From Strix aluco (taxonomy: Eukaryota > Chordata > Aves > Strigiformes > Strigidae), in NCBI RefSeq assembly GCF_031877795.1, contig NC_133970.1:47498828-47562827 (forward strand): 64,000 nt of DNA, given 5' to 3'. The position numbers and the translations under genes are program-made. The notes beneath the pieces are model-generated. The model saw only the letters and a program-made list of their open reading frames with translations. It made no database searches and was not told where the DNA came from. Positions 11,501 through 26,500 of this stretch are shown piece after piece (positions within the stretch are counted from its first letter, which is position 1; each line of letters begins with the position of its first letter).

Positions 11501-14500
11501 AAAAAAACCCAACCCTTGTGGGTAAAACAACAGCAGTTTTAATATAAGCGAAGCGAAGGTCTGCGCGCGGAAGCAAAAAAAAGCAAACAGATTTATTCTC
11601 TACTTCCCATGAACAGGCGATGTCGGGCCTTCTCAGGAAGCAGGGCTCCCATACGCGGAGGGGTTGCCTCGGAGGACCAAGGGTGACCCCCCCCCCTTCC
11701 TCCTTTCTCCCAGCTTTATACTGAGCAGCCGTCAGATGGTCTGGAACATCCCTTTGGTCAGTTGGGGTCAGCTGTCCTGGTTGTGTCCCCTCCCAAGATC
11801 TTGCCCACCCCGTCCCACTGTGGGAGGGGGGGAAATGTCGGAAAGAGCCTTGGTGCTGTGTAAGCACCACTCAGCAGTAGCCACACCACCAGGGTGCTAT
11901 CAACACCCTGCCAGCTCCCAACATCAAACACAGCACCATGGGGGCTGCTACAGGGGAAAACCAATTCTGGCTTAGCCAGACCCGGTACATAATCTTTGAA
12001 GTAGGTATGCTTCTCGGCTGTTGAAAGCACTCCTTGTAAAATTTAACAACACTTCAGTGGTAGTGGATGAGATTCACTTAGCAGGAGGGTAAGTACTGAG
12101 AACAAAAGATAGTAAATTTATCTTTTAGTGCATTAATAACAAATCTGTAAATGCTACATTTTCTGAGTTGATTCAGAGCACATGTAAGTGCATAGTATTC
12201 ACTGAGGAACTGAACTTATACTTGTGGTTTAAGCCCAGCTGTCAACTAAGCACCACAGGGCTGCTCACTCACTCCTCTTCCCACCCCTCCACCCCCTGTG
12301 GGATGGGGAGGAGAATCAGAAGACAAAGGTAAAATCTCGTGGGTTGAGATAAGGACAGTTTAATAGGACGACACAAGGAGAGAAGCAATAATAATAACAA
12401 CAATACTAATAAAAGAATGTATAGAGTGATGCACAATGCAATTGCTCAGCCCATTTCTGAGCTGAGATTCCCTCCTTCCCCTGGCCAGCTCCCCCAGTTA
12501 TATACTGAGCATGACATCATATGGTATCCAATATCCCCCTGGCTAGTTCAGGTCAGCTGTCCTGGCTGTGCCCCCTCCCAGCTTCTTGTGAACATTAACA
12601 CTATCCCAGCCAAACCCAGGACAATACTGAAATCTTTTCTTTGGGTCACTGCCTTATTGCATCTGTTAGTCTATGTCAGACATCCACCATTGACAAAATT
12701 CTGAAGAAATACTGTTCTACTTTTTTGGTCAGAGGAAGCAAAATGTTTGCATTCATGTGGAAACAAGTAATGTAAGTTAACATGGGCTTTCCTGACAGAG
12801 ATCGTGGTAGACATTAAGTTTTGTAATAAGTCTGAGACATCTGAGGTATGTTAGGTTCAGGTCTCTTTCCTTGAAAGAGGACTAGATTTTTAAAGGGGTG
12901 GAGGGTATCCCCCTATTTATTAAGGAGAAGGAAAGCAATCACCCTTTAAAAATTACTGAACTAGACTCCAGGATTTTATGTGAAAGTTAAATAACTTTTA
13001 TATAAAAGTTGATTAAAATAATGGTGGTCAGCAGTCAACAGAATTTACTTTATCTGCAAGAATGATACTGTAAGGCAGATATTTTGTTTGACATTTGCAT
13101 GCCTAAGAGATGCAACTCTATTTTTCATTTGTCTTTCCCTTCAAGAGGAGTTTTAACTAGTGATGTTCAAGTCACCACAGCACCCATGTTTACTGTACAA
13201 AGTACGCTGTATATGTGATATTTTACAAAAACTTGCATTTCATACAGCAAATTTTAGCTAGTACTTCTTATTAGTAAAAACTTTAACATTCATGTTCTTG
13301 GCTCTTTGGCTGTAGAACATGGGTTGTTCTTGCTTAACAGGTGCTGCAGCATCTTAAGTTTTCTGCTCCAAGAAATTAGCATTCACAGTTCTGATGATAC
13401 TCAGGTTATGGAAAGCTATGTTTTGTTCTGTATTGCAGTTGTGGCAGTTGCAGAAATTTTTCTCCTCATCTGCTGCTCATTACCTAACACCTGAAGCTGC
13501 AGTTTTGTGGGCAAAAAGGCCTAGTTTGTATTGGACAAAAATAATCTTGTTTCTTTCAAATTGCTTGTATCACTACTTAGGCTCACCTGAATTTTGACCT
13601 GAAAACTGTTTGAGGATTTGACCTTTAGTAAATGGTCAATGACACCTTCAGTCATCACACCAGTTTGCAAGCTCAGTATGTGCCTTTGGCTCCAGTAAAC
13701 TGAATAGGTTTACCCATCTTTCATTTATATGGCCAGCTACATAAGGCAAGCGTATTGAAGTTTCCTGACTTCTGCTGATTAATTCTAAAACATCATGGTT
13801 ATTTCTTTGGTGTTTTCCCCACCCCCATGAGAAGTAGTAAGTGATAAATTACTGAAAGCCAGAAGGAACTGTACAACTGTGTTTATCTGTAGAAAATATC
13901 TTTTGGTTTTGAAGTATTTATTTAGAATCCTTTATTATAGAAGGTTTATTCCACTGTTAGCTTCTTAAATCCTTCATACCTTTTTAAACCTAAAAGCATG
14001 TTTAAATAATTAACAGAAAAAAAAAATCCACAGATATTGTTATAGGGACTTTTATTTTTCATTCAAAAAAGAAAGGTGCTTCTTTAAGGACAAAATTAAA
14101 CTTAATTCATTTTAGCTTAACCCTAGCAATTGAATAGCATCAGTGATATGGAAAATATTTTTAATCTGTTCAAAATTAATTTAATCACTATTTAATGAGG
14201 CTCTACTACTTTGCTTTATATGTCTGTTAGCTTTTGACCATGCTGCTAAATTTCACTAGGATATTGATTGATTTTGGGGCTACAGAGGCTCTCATGGATT
14301 CAGTCTCTGATTCATAGTCCCTTGCGTTGTTTCTTGCTCTGCTTCTATTGTTATTTTAGGGTCTTGGCTGTCCTTTGCAAAACCCAAGTATCTTAGAATC
14401 TGAATATAGTATTGACTGACTGTAACATTCATCCAAATAACTGTATACCACTATGGGCAAAACTTGATACTTCATGATGAAATACATAGCGGATAAGAAC

Positions 14501-17500
14501 AGAATATCTGCTTAGGGGCATTCAGCTGTGGAGCAAATATGGAGAGCTAATGGGTCTAAATGCGGAGGATGCAGTTTCCATAAGGGCTTCTTTCTCTTCA
14601 GACTAGATCTAGTAAGTAGTCCTAAATATTACCAGTGACTGTTCAAACTGTATTTCCAAAATTACAGTATAATAATTATATTTTGGACACATGGAATAAT
14701 ATTATACTTTTACCTATTAATTTGCTGTGACTGTTCTGTTAAATAGAAATTTGAATGGTCTCTGTGTGCATTCAACTTGTGTATGCTGTTGACCTCCTGT
14801 GGTTTTGTTGTTTTGAGCTACTGTTTCCAAAACATGTTGATCTGTTACTCATATTGCTATGACTCATCCAAGTAGCATGAAAAACTCATAACTGACAATA
14901 AACATGAAAAAAAACCTTCACTGTAAGTTAGTCACTGTCTGGCCTAGCATAAGTATCATTTTGTCCTAATATTAAATCATCCACTCAAAGATTCTGTGCT
15001 ATTCCCATTCATTTACCATTATATCAAAAATTTTGAATTTTAGAGTTGTATTATAGGCAGTTTTAACAAGCAAAGTATACTCTGTGTTTTTGTGTATATT
15101 AAAATATATAAAATTTACACTATGTAAAATGTATATGTCAAACACAAAGTATATTTGCATAATTACATGTATTTACATGATATGATAATCCATTGCCATT
15201 TTAGTAAAATATAGCAATGTGTAGCCAAAAGCAGATTTTAGTTTTCTGGTACTGCTTGCCTTCAAACATATACCACAATGATATGCATATTAATTGTTAA
15301 ATGTTACAGTCAAAAACATGACAGTTAAACTTGGCTTTGTCAGGAATTCAGCCATCTAAAAACATCACTGCATTTGGGCCAGAACCATTGACCTGCTTAA
15401 TGTTGTTTAAAATTGAAATGAGAAGAAAGTGTCAAAGTTTTCCCTTAAATATATTTAAGACCAGACATTTATTTATTAATGAGCAAATACCCAAAACATT
15501 GAGACCAGATGAACGGTATCTTCTTTATAGCAGCTTTCATGACTTTTTTTCCCTTTTATTAATCCAAACTTACTTTGCCATTTTTTTCCACTAGACTAAA
15601 TAAACCCAATGTTTCAGCCTTCATGGGTGTATTTTCTAGCTGCCTTGTACATTTTTCTGCTACACTTTTTCCAGTTTGTCTGCTCGTAAAATGTGGTGCC
15701 CAAAATTTTGTTCTTTACGCAGTTTTGAGAGCAACCTGTGAAGTGGAAAAAAAGTCTCAATCTCAAACATAATGCAGTCCTATTAGTATTTCCAAAGGTA
15801 AAGTCTCATTTTTTGGAAATGACATCACTAACTCATTTAGTTTATAGATTGCTGTAACTTGCAGATCTTGCTTTACTCTTTAAATTTGTTTTTGTATTTG
15901 ACATTCTGAATGTTTTCTGGACATCTTGTATTTCTCTGCTGGACTCCTCTCAGCTTTTCTGTCTCTCTTAATGTGTAGTATCCTGAATGATATGATACAT
16001 GCTGTTCCCTTTATTTAATTGAATTTTCTTATCCAGTTTTGTCACTCCTTTCAAATCACTGAAACATTTTGAATTCTGATCTTCCTGTCCATCTTTTAAT
16101 TTCTTCTCTAGCTGGAAATCCTGTAAGCATGCTACTGTGTGTAAATTGTAAAGAAAGCCAATACAGAAGTAATGGCGGCCTGTTGGAATGAGAGTAAATT
16201 AATAAAGTAGCTAATCTTGTACTTTTTTCAGCTAATTTTATATGTTTACTTTCTCTGAGAGATGTTTCACAGGTATGCACAGACACAATTACACACTTGG
16301 ATAATAATTATAATCATATACAGAAATTTGTATCCACACAGCAGTTAAACTTTCCTCAGGTTATAACTCTCATCAAGTTACCTGAATATGTTTGAGTTTC
16401 AAGATAAGGTCAAGTTTCTTTCTATATCAGTGAGGGTGTGTGCAGTGGTAGTACATATATAGAGGAAAACAGTTGGTATTGAGGAGCTAATATCCACACT
16501 GTATGTGTTTGGTGAGGAGTGGTTACTGAGGACTAGACTAGAGTTAGTCCAGTGAACTGAATGCCCTTTAGCAATTACAGCAGGTTGTGTGGGTTCCTGG
16601 AACATGTTGTCTGCTTTAGTTTCATCTTGGGGCTGCCTAAGATGCAAACCAAAGCATGTTAAGTGGGATGACAGGAGACTTCCTTCAAAAATGCACTCAC
16701 GTTCCATACAATAGCAGCTTTCTCAGAAATGGTTTTTTCCTACATCAAAATTATAATTCTGTTTGGATTTTTTTAAGTAGGAAAAAAGACTGTTGAAGAT
16801 AATCTGGTATGTTAAATTAGGATTTCTCATTTGTGTCTGGGATGGAATGATGGGGAAAGGTTTAGATGTATAAATGACAAGCCTAAACAACTATTGATGT
16901 ACTTGTCTGAACAACAAACTGTTTTGCTTACATTGCCAGTCAATTTTTAGAGTTCATAACTTGTCAATAGCAATGCTAAAGCAGCAGTGGTGGCCTTAAG
17001 CAGTCCAAGAACGTGGCATAAAAATAGATTGATGCTAGGAAGTGACATACTGTCATAACCAGTTAATGCATGCAATTGCCCCTAGGTTTATTATCACTTA
17101 AAACTGAAAGGTGGGGGAAAATAGGTTGTATAACTTTCCTTATGTTTTATAATCATCTTTGATTATAGCCACTGCTAAAATTGCAAAATTCCAAATATTT
17201 CAACTAACTTAAATTATATGAGCCCAAATAGTGAGCTGATCCAGGCCAATTTAATAATCTCATTAACTTTGGATTTCAGCATTACCGCTATGCATTTTTC
17301 TCACAATATGAAAAATAATTGTGGTTTAAAAAAAAAAAAAAACAAATCAAAATGTAATGTGGTCCTTGGAAGAATTTGTGCTCATTGAGCATAAACCTAA
17401 GTGTTTAAATTTAAACCTTCATGCTAATAAAATGGATTTACTTAAAAGCATAGTTTCTGTGTAGTATGCTGATTTTTCAGGTGGAGGTGAATGGTAGAAC

Positions 17501-20500
17501 AGGAGCATGGAACACGTTAAATATTTCCACTTACAGTGGCCTTAAATTAACTGTTTATTTAGTTTATTATAAATTTCTTAGTAGTAAATACATATAATGA
17601 ATCATAAGATAGTTTGGGTTGAAAGGGATCCTTAAAGGGCATCTACTACCTCTCTGGGCAACCTGTTCCAGTGTTTCACCGCACTCATCATCAAAAATTT
17701 CCTCCTTATATCTAGTCTGAACCTGCCCTCTTCTAGTTTAAAACCATTACCCCTTGTCTTATTGCAGCAGGGCCTACTAAAAAGTTTCTCCCCATTCTTG
17801 TAAACCCCCTTAAGTACTGGAAGGCTGCTCTAAGGTCTCCCCAGAGCCTTCTCTTCTCCAGGCTGAACACCCCCAACCCTCTCAGCCTGCCCTCATATTG
17901 GGGGCCCCAGAGCTGGACACAGCACTGCAGGTGGGGAGTAGAGGGGGAGAATCCCCTCCCTTGACTTGCTGGCCACCCTTCTCTTGATGCAGCTCGGGAT
18001 ATGGTTGGCTTTCTGGGCTGCGAGTGCACATTGCCAGCTCATGTCCAGCTTTTCATCCACCAGTACCCCCAAGTCCTCAGCAGGGCTGCTCTTAATCTCT
18101 TCATCTCCCAAACTGCCAAAGGTTGCCCTGACTCAGGTGCAGACCTTGCACTTGGCACAGAATATGAACATGGCACAGAGTTTGATATATTTTAATAATT
18201 TTAGAACAGGGGCATTCACTAGTTGGCACAAACACTTCCTGAATTTCTTGCTGAGAAGAAACTTAATACCACACTGCCTCAGAACTGAATGCAAAACTGA
18301 ACTTCTTTCAAAAAGGACAAAGTGCAAAGCTATTGTGAGTGCTATTAGTCACTTGAGTTTTTGGAAGCGCTTGGAAAAGTTCTTTGGGATTTAGATGTAA
18401 TATTAAAGTCTTTTATAATTTTAGCTAGGGGTAGTAAATGAGATTACTGGGAATTTCTTTGCTGCTCTTGCAAAGGAGAATAGCAACAGCTCTTCTTACA
18501 GAAGAGACCATTTTCCTTTTCTCAAGAGGCTAATACATAGGCATGCACTAGAGTGATCTTTTTGAGATTGGTTGTAAAAACTGCACTTGTAAATTTTCAG
18601 TCTTATGTTTAAAATGGACAGATATGGTTGAAATGTTTAGAATTTGTGACAGTTTATTGGTGTCTTTTTGTGTGAATAAATTTAAACTTGGCGTTGATTT
18701 TTTTTTTTTTTTTTTCTTTTTTTCCAGAGGTACAAATTCTATGGAATTGATGGCAGGCCAGGCTGAATGTCAGTTATGGGACATGTGGTGTGCCTTTTTT
18801 CTGTGCCTGTGCTGCTGTGGCAAAACATGACAGTGTCAGTCTTTGCTTCAAAACTTACCCAAGCCCTCTTTTTGAATGCAGATATGCTTTGACGTCAGTC
18901 TTTTTCATCTCTGCTCAGGTTACCAATTGCATAACTAATGGCTCTTCTGAAAAGACCTTAAAGGTAGCAAGAGGAGCAATCTGGAGTTGAAAAATTGACC
19001 CATAGGCAGCTTACACAACTGTGTAAACTTTTTTCTAGTATGAGAGGCCGCAGGTTTGTGTGTGTCTGGTGTATATAGGCATAGAATACTGACAGCAGAA
19101 ATTTTCAGGGAAGTCTGAAATTGGTAAGTTTCCCCTTGCCATGAGTGAAATTCCTCAGCTTTCTTTGAAAGCATTGCAAGAAATCTTCAGTTTTACATAG
19201 TCATTTTTAAAAACTTATAAGTAATAGATGGTTTCTTTTATTTTCAGCTTCTTTGTAATACTGGCCATGCTGAAGAAAAGCTAGGTTTTACATATGACAG
19301 CATCATAATATGGTAAGTAGTAAGGAGCACTAGAGAAATACTGGGGTACTTCAATTGTTCTAGGTGCAATTTAAATCAATTTTATTTGTAATTTGGAGCT
19401 AGTATTTTGTAGTTCTAATGTGTTTGAAATTTCATAATGCAAATATATACACCTTACAAATATTTTAATGAGTAAAATCAAATAGATTACATGCTTTCAG
19501 GCAAAGAAGGGGGAAAAACCCCTCCAAGTTAGTGTGGATTTCCTTATTGTATTCCTCATAAATGTAAAAAATACCTCTAAATATCTCATTACTTGCAGAA
19601 AGCACTTTTAGTAAAAATATGCTCTTATGGAATTTAGAGCATACTCTTGATATACAATCAGGATTTTAAGATAAACATTTTATGTTAATTTGGTGTGAAT
19701 ACATATCTTTGTAGCATTGTTTTCCTTGCTACTAAAACACACTGTGTGTGTACTTTCAAGGGGAATTTTCCTATATTTTGTTGCTATTTCTGACAGTCAA
19801 GAGTAACTACATGCTTATTTCCAGAACTTCTGTTTTTTAGCACAGCCGTTGGTAAATTTGTCCTGAGGCTCAGCATTGGTGGCAGAAACAACTGAGATCT
19901 AGTAATTAATATAATTTAGTGTTCTTTCAATTTAGTTATCTGACTTAAGAAAGCTTAGAAAAGCTAATCGCTCTTTAAGTAAAATTTTGGGAAAACTTGT
20001 GTACTTTTTCTTGTGGAAATATTGTGAGTTATTTTCTTAAATAGAAATGATTTTCCTTGTTAGAACTAAAAAAATGCTATTAAGTGTTTTTTGTGAATCC
20101 ATATTTTCCTGTGAGCTTTAATTAGGTTATCTTCTGATCTTATTTATGTAATCTGTTATTGTGTTTTATGATGGGGCTAAACATCACTTAAGAATGTAAC
20201 TTAAAAATTCAGAGTTCTTTACCAAATATTTTTAAATACAAGTTTTAAAAGGCTATACAAATTCAATTGTTTTTATAGCAAAAAGTTTGCAGAAAGATCT
20301 GCTAATCCAAACACAATTAAGGATATTGATAAGGAACAGATAAAAATGTTGTTCTCAGCAGACATGAAAAAAATATCTTCCTACTTAAAAAAATGCTAGA
20401 AATGGTTTCTCAAAAAAATTAAAGACAGATAGCAGGAAAATTATCTTTGTTAGTGATGTTACTTTGGTCAGTCCAGTAATTCCTCTGTGTATTTACATGA

Positions 20501-23500
20501 GAATCAAATTTTTTACACATATATGTAGATTATTCTGCTATAGTGATAATTTTCAAGCTCAAGTATGTGGGAGACATGGGCCTTTCAGCCTTGCACAGCC
20601 TCTGAATCAACAGCAAGGCTTTGATGAGAAACAGGCCTTGGGAGAAAGATCAGAAACTGCCGAGTTGTGCCAAGGTGGCAGGGAAAAACAACGGCCAGCT
20701 GCAACACTGAGCTGTGGCAAAGTACTGGACTGTGAGAAGTTACCGCCGCGTGAACAGCGCGTGAACGAGAGGGTGATTGGTCTGCACAGCGCGTGTTAGA
20801 GTGGTCTGATGCTGGTAGGAGAAAAGGTTGATAGCTGTCTGATTGCTGATTTGCTAATTATGAAGTAAGAGCTTTGGCGAGAGCATAAGTATATACTATT
20901 GGAAAAATAAACGGCTTTGCTTGTTATAACTCTCATAGAGTTGTGCAGGTCCAATATCCTCCCGCAACACAAGTATACAACCTAAATACTCAGATATTAA
21001 CAATCATAATTGTGCTGGTTGGTACTTCTTCAGAAATAATTATAGGATGGATTGTTTTTATGAAATACAGACTTTTCAAGCAGTTTTGAAAAATTTTGCC
21101 CTACAGGGTTATGGCCATTCTGCAGTAGTATTCTGTTTGCAGCTTATTTTGTTATACAGCTACTCTGAGTAACTTGCTGTTACCACCCAGACTGGGAGCC
21201 CAGAGAGTCATAAAGATTCTGTGATCCCCTTGGGTTAAATTAAGGTGAAACGGCACCAAACAACCTGTCAAAATGTTTTACTGGCGGTAGAAATGGCTTA
21301 AACTTGGAAAAGGATAATAAGCAATGTGGTCTCTTATAAATCTATAAGAAAGGAAAAGAAAGGAAAGAAAATAAAAAGAAAGGAGAGAAAGAGAGTCAAA
21401 GAAATCCGGATCACCACCCCTGGATCCAGTGTTGTCTCAGGTCCGGTAATCTTGGGTGGTGGGTGCACACCCAGCAAAGTTTTCTGTCACCTTTTAAGTT
21501 CATCTTACCAGTTGATTAGCATACTAGACCAAGAGGGGCAGGTATTTCACAAAATCATTTCCATGAGAGATGGGCAAAAGGTGGAGCATGGGTTCTGCGT
21601 GTGCATTGAGGGGGAACGGGGTACATTAACCCTTTTGTCCAACTGAGTCGGTGGTTGCGATCTCCCCCTACCGCCTTCACCTTTACCTCAGTTTTTGTTT
21701 CTTAGGCAATTATCCAGTCATTAGCTCCATCTGGTGTCAGTTGTTTACCTCTCTTATCAATCTTTTAGCTCTTCTTCGAGGCTATAGTCGTAAATTAAGG
21801 TGTACGCATTAGCCCGAACATATGATTTTACTCAGTCTATGTCTCCTCCCTTCGAGGCTTATCTAAGGAATTTGGTTATAAAACTGCAAGGGAGCAGAGC
21901 CGTGCATCCTTCGATACACTCTGTGCTTCCCTAGGCAGATAATTCATTCCTTAGACTAACCACGAAGGCCACAATTTGTCCTTGAGGCTTTTCGTGTCGA
22001 TGAATGTTTGAGGCATTACTTCCTTCAGTTCCTTACAATCACGCTTTGTACAAAACTTATATACACTAATATATGTATGTGAGAGAGAGAGAGAGAGGGC
22101 GCAGAAAGAGGAAGGAGAAGAGGAGGGGATAGGAAAAGGGGAATCACCACCCTTGGATCCCGCATTGTCATAGAGTAGCCAGCTTGGTCCGTAGGAGGTG
22201 GGTCGACAAAGACACACGTGGGGTGTTGTCTTTATATAATCTTTCTTACGCATGCGCGATAGGTTGTTCCAGAAGGTTCTCGCTTTCTCCGGCTTGTACC
22301 TGCCCAGTTAGGCAAGTTCTGTCTCTGGGCAACCACAGGAGGGAGGGGGGGAGAAACAGACCGCCGCCCCACCTCTGCAGAGTTCGCTTCGCTTCTCCCC
22401 CACAGGGCGTCCCACTCGAGTTGTTTGAGACATCCTCTTTACGAACAGTTTCTATTTTTTTTTTTACAAACAGTTTGTGACGCCACCCCGTGGCTCAAAC
22501 AACGAGAGTCGGTGGAGTGTCTTCACAGTCATCTTCTAGGTCAGTGGAGTGTTTTCAAGGTCATCTTGTAGGGTGGTGATACGAACATAGCGCACAGCAG
22601 AAGAAAAGAGAGAAGAAATAGAAGTGACTAGATGGGTAACCATACATTGGACAATAGCTATGCCACTTATCAAGAACAAAACTCCAACCAATAAAGTTAT
22701 TCCAATTTGTGCTAACCACTTCCCCCACTCTGTGAGTCCCCAGGATTGCAGGAGGGAGGCGAACCAAGATCCAGTGAACCAGTCCTTTGGCTGAGGTGAC
22801 TGGAATATTTTGGCAGTTTGATTGGCAATTTCTTTCATTTTGGCCTGTGCTTCCTCTATAGAAGTACTGGCATTATGGATAGTTATACAACATTCTCCAT
22901 CACTTAAATTTAACATACCGCACACCCCTTGCTCTTTTAACAATATCATATCTAAAGATAAACGATTTTGAAGTGTCATTTTTGCTGGGTATATGCTAGT
23001 TTTACAAGTCCAGGTATCACTATAATCCATAAAATATGCTTCAGGTTTTGCAGCGAGTGGCAGGCTCTTCAAAGGGTAGTGTGTATGGGGTATACCGCAA
23101 TATTTACTTCTGTTAAAATCTTCAGTTTTATTATAAATTTTATTACACAGCCTATCTTGATTTTTATATCCCCTAGAAGGGAAACCCCAACAAGTACACA
23201 TGTCCTTACTCTCTCAAGAGCCAGGTTTCCAGGGGGGTCTCCTGGGCCAGCATTACAATCAAGAACTTTAACACATGCGAATAGATCAGACTGGCTATGT
23301 TGTGGGGGATTTGCGTATTTCAATGGCTTTAGGAGGGGTTTCATTTGTGACCACATCCACTGTATATTTTGCATGATGTTCATTGGTGGGTGGGTAGCGC
23401 TACAAGAAGACGTGAGTCAGAGTTGTTATGATAGGCAAAATATGTGTCATTTTGTTCCCAAGCGAGGGTTTTACTTGAGGGACGATAGACTGTTTCAAAA

Positions 23501-26500
23501 TAGCTATTTGTTAAGAGGTAATTGTCGTGGATGAAAGTATTAACACAGTAATGATTTAGCAGCAAATCAAGATTTATTAATGACTAGCAGCACTTAATCA
23601 TTAACCAATTTAAAGATTTACAAAATAATTCAGTAAAATAACTTATAATTAAAATAGCGACTTAACTACAGATTTGAAGATGACAAGATTCACACTAACT
23701 TACTATACGTTTTTTACTCCTTTTGATGGGCCCACACACTATGCTCTAAGGGATAGAGTATGGTTCCACTGTGATTCAGTCCTAACACAATGACTGGGTA
23801 TATATTGTACACTGAAGAGTTGTGTATGGTGAGGACAAAGGTAATAATCTTATCACTTTCTGCGTGGTGAGTGAAGCTGACCAATTGCTACCACGACTGA
23901 AATTTCCTTTCAAGTTCTGAGGCATTGTCCCAGATCAATTTACGGATTTCAGTGGGTGGGGTTCCTCCTTCTCCTTCTCTAATAATGGCTGCTGCTATAG
24001 ACTGTATCCACAATTGTGCTTGGATACAACTCAAGGCAAGAGAGGTATTACCCTGGGTTGCTCTGAGAGCTTTTACAATTAATTGATAGTCATTTTCTTC
24101 AATTCATTCCTAATGAGGTAAAATGTCTGATAGGAGCCACTGACTTGCTCCTAAGGCCGATAAAGATGATTTTTAGTGGGTGTTCCAATTTGATCAGGTC
24201 TTCGGTAGTAGCGGTTAGCTTGTTCATTAGGATTTCAGCATCTACGCTATTTAGTATTCCTAATCCTGTTCCCAATAACCCGGTGGCGTCTCGTCGTGTC
24301 TGCTGGGATTGTTTTAAAGATCATCCATGTAACCATGCTAACCAGCCAGTGTGAGCAACTCCCAAAAAGGCAGAACAGTCTGATCTAATTGCTGACACAT
24401 CAACGTGTAGTGCTAGCTCCACCCTTTTTAGAGACCAACTAGTGTTAAAGAGAACTTGTTGTTGTCCTGTATTTTTAGTTATGCAAGGGCCTGTGTTATA
24501 AATGTGAGGAGACAGTTTAATAGGAGGCCGAGTTGGTAAAGACGGCTGCTGAATTTTGATTTTGAACTGGAGAGCCAAGCTGGAATGGGATTTGGAGTCT
24601 GCCCAAAGACACCCTATAAGTGCTGAGCAGGATATAGTAAAATTATACCAACATTCGTGTCCAAAAGGACAGATATGTGTGTTATCGGGACCATGTCCAT
24701 GTTTTCCTCCAGCATAGCCTACAATAATACGTGAAGCTGTTGTACACTGAGGGTGGTTTTCAATTCAGCATCCTACTGAAATGGTGTCTCCACTTGTCCC
24801 TTTTAGAGATGGAATTTCCCAATCTTTATCTTTTATAATCCATTTTTAGAAGGCAAAATTGTTGCGTAATGCTACTACAGACAAACTTAGGGATTTGGCA
24901 GGATAAGCATTGGGTATATATCCATTATAGCCCATATGAGCGTGGATCCACGGCCATCCTGTTGTGCACAAGTTCCACATATTGCGCGTGCCAATTGTAA
25001 AATCAAATAGTGGTTCTGTGTTTCTACGGCCCCAAATACAAAATGCAATTATAGGTTTGGTAAAGGTGAAATTATACCAACAATCTAAATTTGGTTCTGT
25101 TATTTTATAACAATCATTGTTGTTGTTTTTTTGGTTTGGTTAGATCAGCATAAAATATTTTAATTTTGGTTGGCCTATGGTAAGTAGATCCATTGATTGC
25201 TCGGCACCCAATCTGTATCCTTTCTCCTGTCATGGCTTAGAGTTGAGCCATCTGCTGAGAGTCATCCCAACCCCATTCAATTTTTGCATATGTTTCATTT
25301 CCATGTAAAACTAAAATAGAGAGATTTAGACCTGCCTTGTTTTGTGGTGTTCCAGTATTTCCAGTGTATCTTAGTAGTGCAAGGTCCGAAGGATCTGATG
25401 TTTGGGCCATTGTGAGTATACTTACTCTCATGAGCAGGAAAAGAAAGAGTGGGGGAGGGGCGTATAGCCATTGTCATTGTGGCCATTGATGTACAATGGC
25501 GAGGGAGAGAAGTGCTGCGAAGATTCCCATATCAAAGATGAGGATTGTTCTCACAGTGCTACGGGTGGGATCGCTGGGTGTGATATTTGTTCCCACGATG
25601 TCGTTGGTGGAGTTGGTTATTTCTGAAAAAGAGAAAGAAAAGTAAAATGTCTTGGTGGGGAAGACTGAACGGGTTACCCCTTATGATGCAGGATAAATCC
25701 ATCTGGCACTGATTTTGTGTTCTATTCCATCACTGTCAATAGCATCCCATGCTAGAAATCCTCGTGGCTTGACCAGGGTTACTGGTATTGTTCCTATAGA
25801 TGGTATTTTTGCCATCACAGGCTCTCCCGGCTTCATCGAAGACCAGGTATGCTCATTGTTTAGGGGTTTTTCTGTAGAAGGTGTTAAGAAGGCTCGAGTA
25901 ATTGGGCTTCCATAGGAACCACACTGATTATTTAACTGCTGTAGAGTTTCAGAAAGACGGCTGTCCCATTGTCCTTCATGTGGTTTAAGATATGTTTTCA
26001 TCAGTCCATTGGCTCGTTCAACTATACCATTAGATTGTGGGTAATAAGGTGTGTGAAATACACACTTTATTTCTTTTTGCTTTGCCCATTCTTGTACTTC
26101 TTTACTAGTAAAGTGTGAGCCATTGTCACTCTGGATGGAATCAGGGACAGGTAAAATTGAGAACCATGAGGAGAGGCCTCGGATGGTATTCTGTCCATTA
26201 GCCTTCTGGCACTTGGTAGCTGTAAGGAGTCCAGGTATTATTTCTACACCTGTTAAGATATATTTGTACCCAGCAGAGGATTTTAAAGGACCAATGTAAT
26301 CAATTTGCCAAGTAGACTACAAAGTTTTTCCTTCCTTAATGTGTAAAGGTGGTGCTTTGGCAGGATGGTCCATCTGCAATTTTAATTTACACTGGGGGCA
26401 CTCAGTGAGGATGGTTTCACATGTTTTCCTACCGAGGGGCCATCCCCGGCTTTGGGCTGAAAAGTAAAGTGCTTCTCGACCTGTGTGGCCTAATTTTTGA

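Larger units (their letters stand above)
10180..19247 (+). other. RICTOR intron 3 (9.1 kb)
   Basis: Holds two adjacent antisense solo LTRs (11396-11989, 12223-12623) and an antisense CR1 3' end (17598-18165). The remainder is AT-rich without recognisable genes or elements. A long T-run lies near 18698-18720. Confidence 0.85.

Noticed and set aside
17733..18394. 98-, 72- and 142-aa frames near 18 kb
   Set aside because: Almost entirely inside an antisense CR1 tail.
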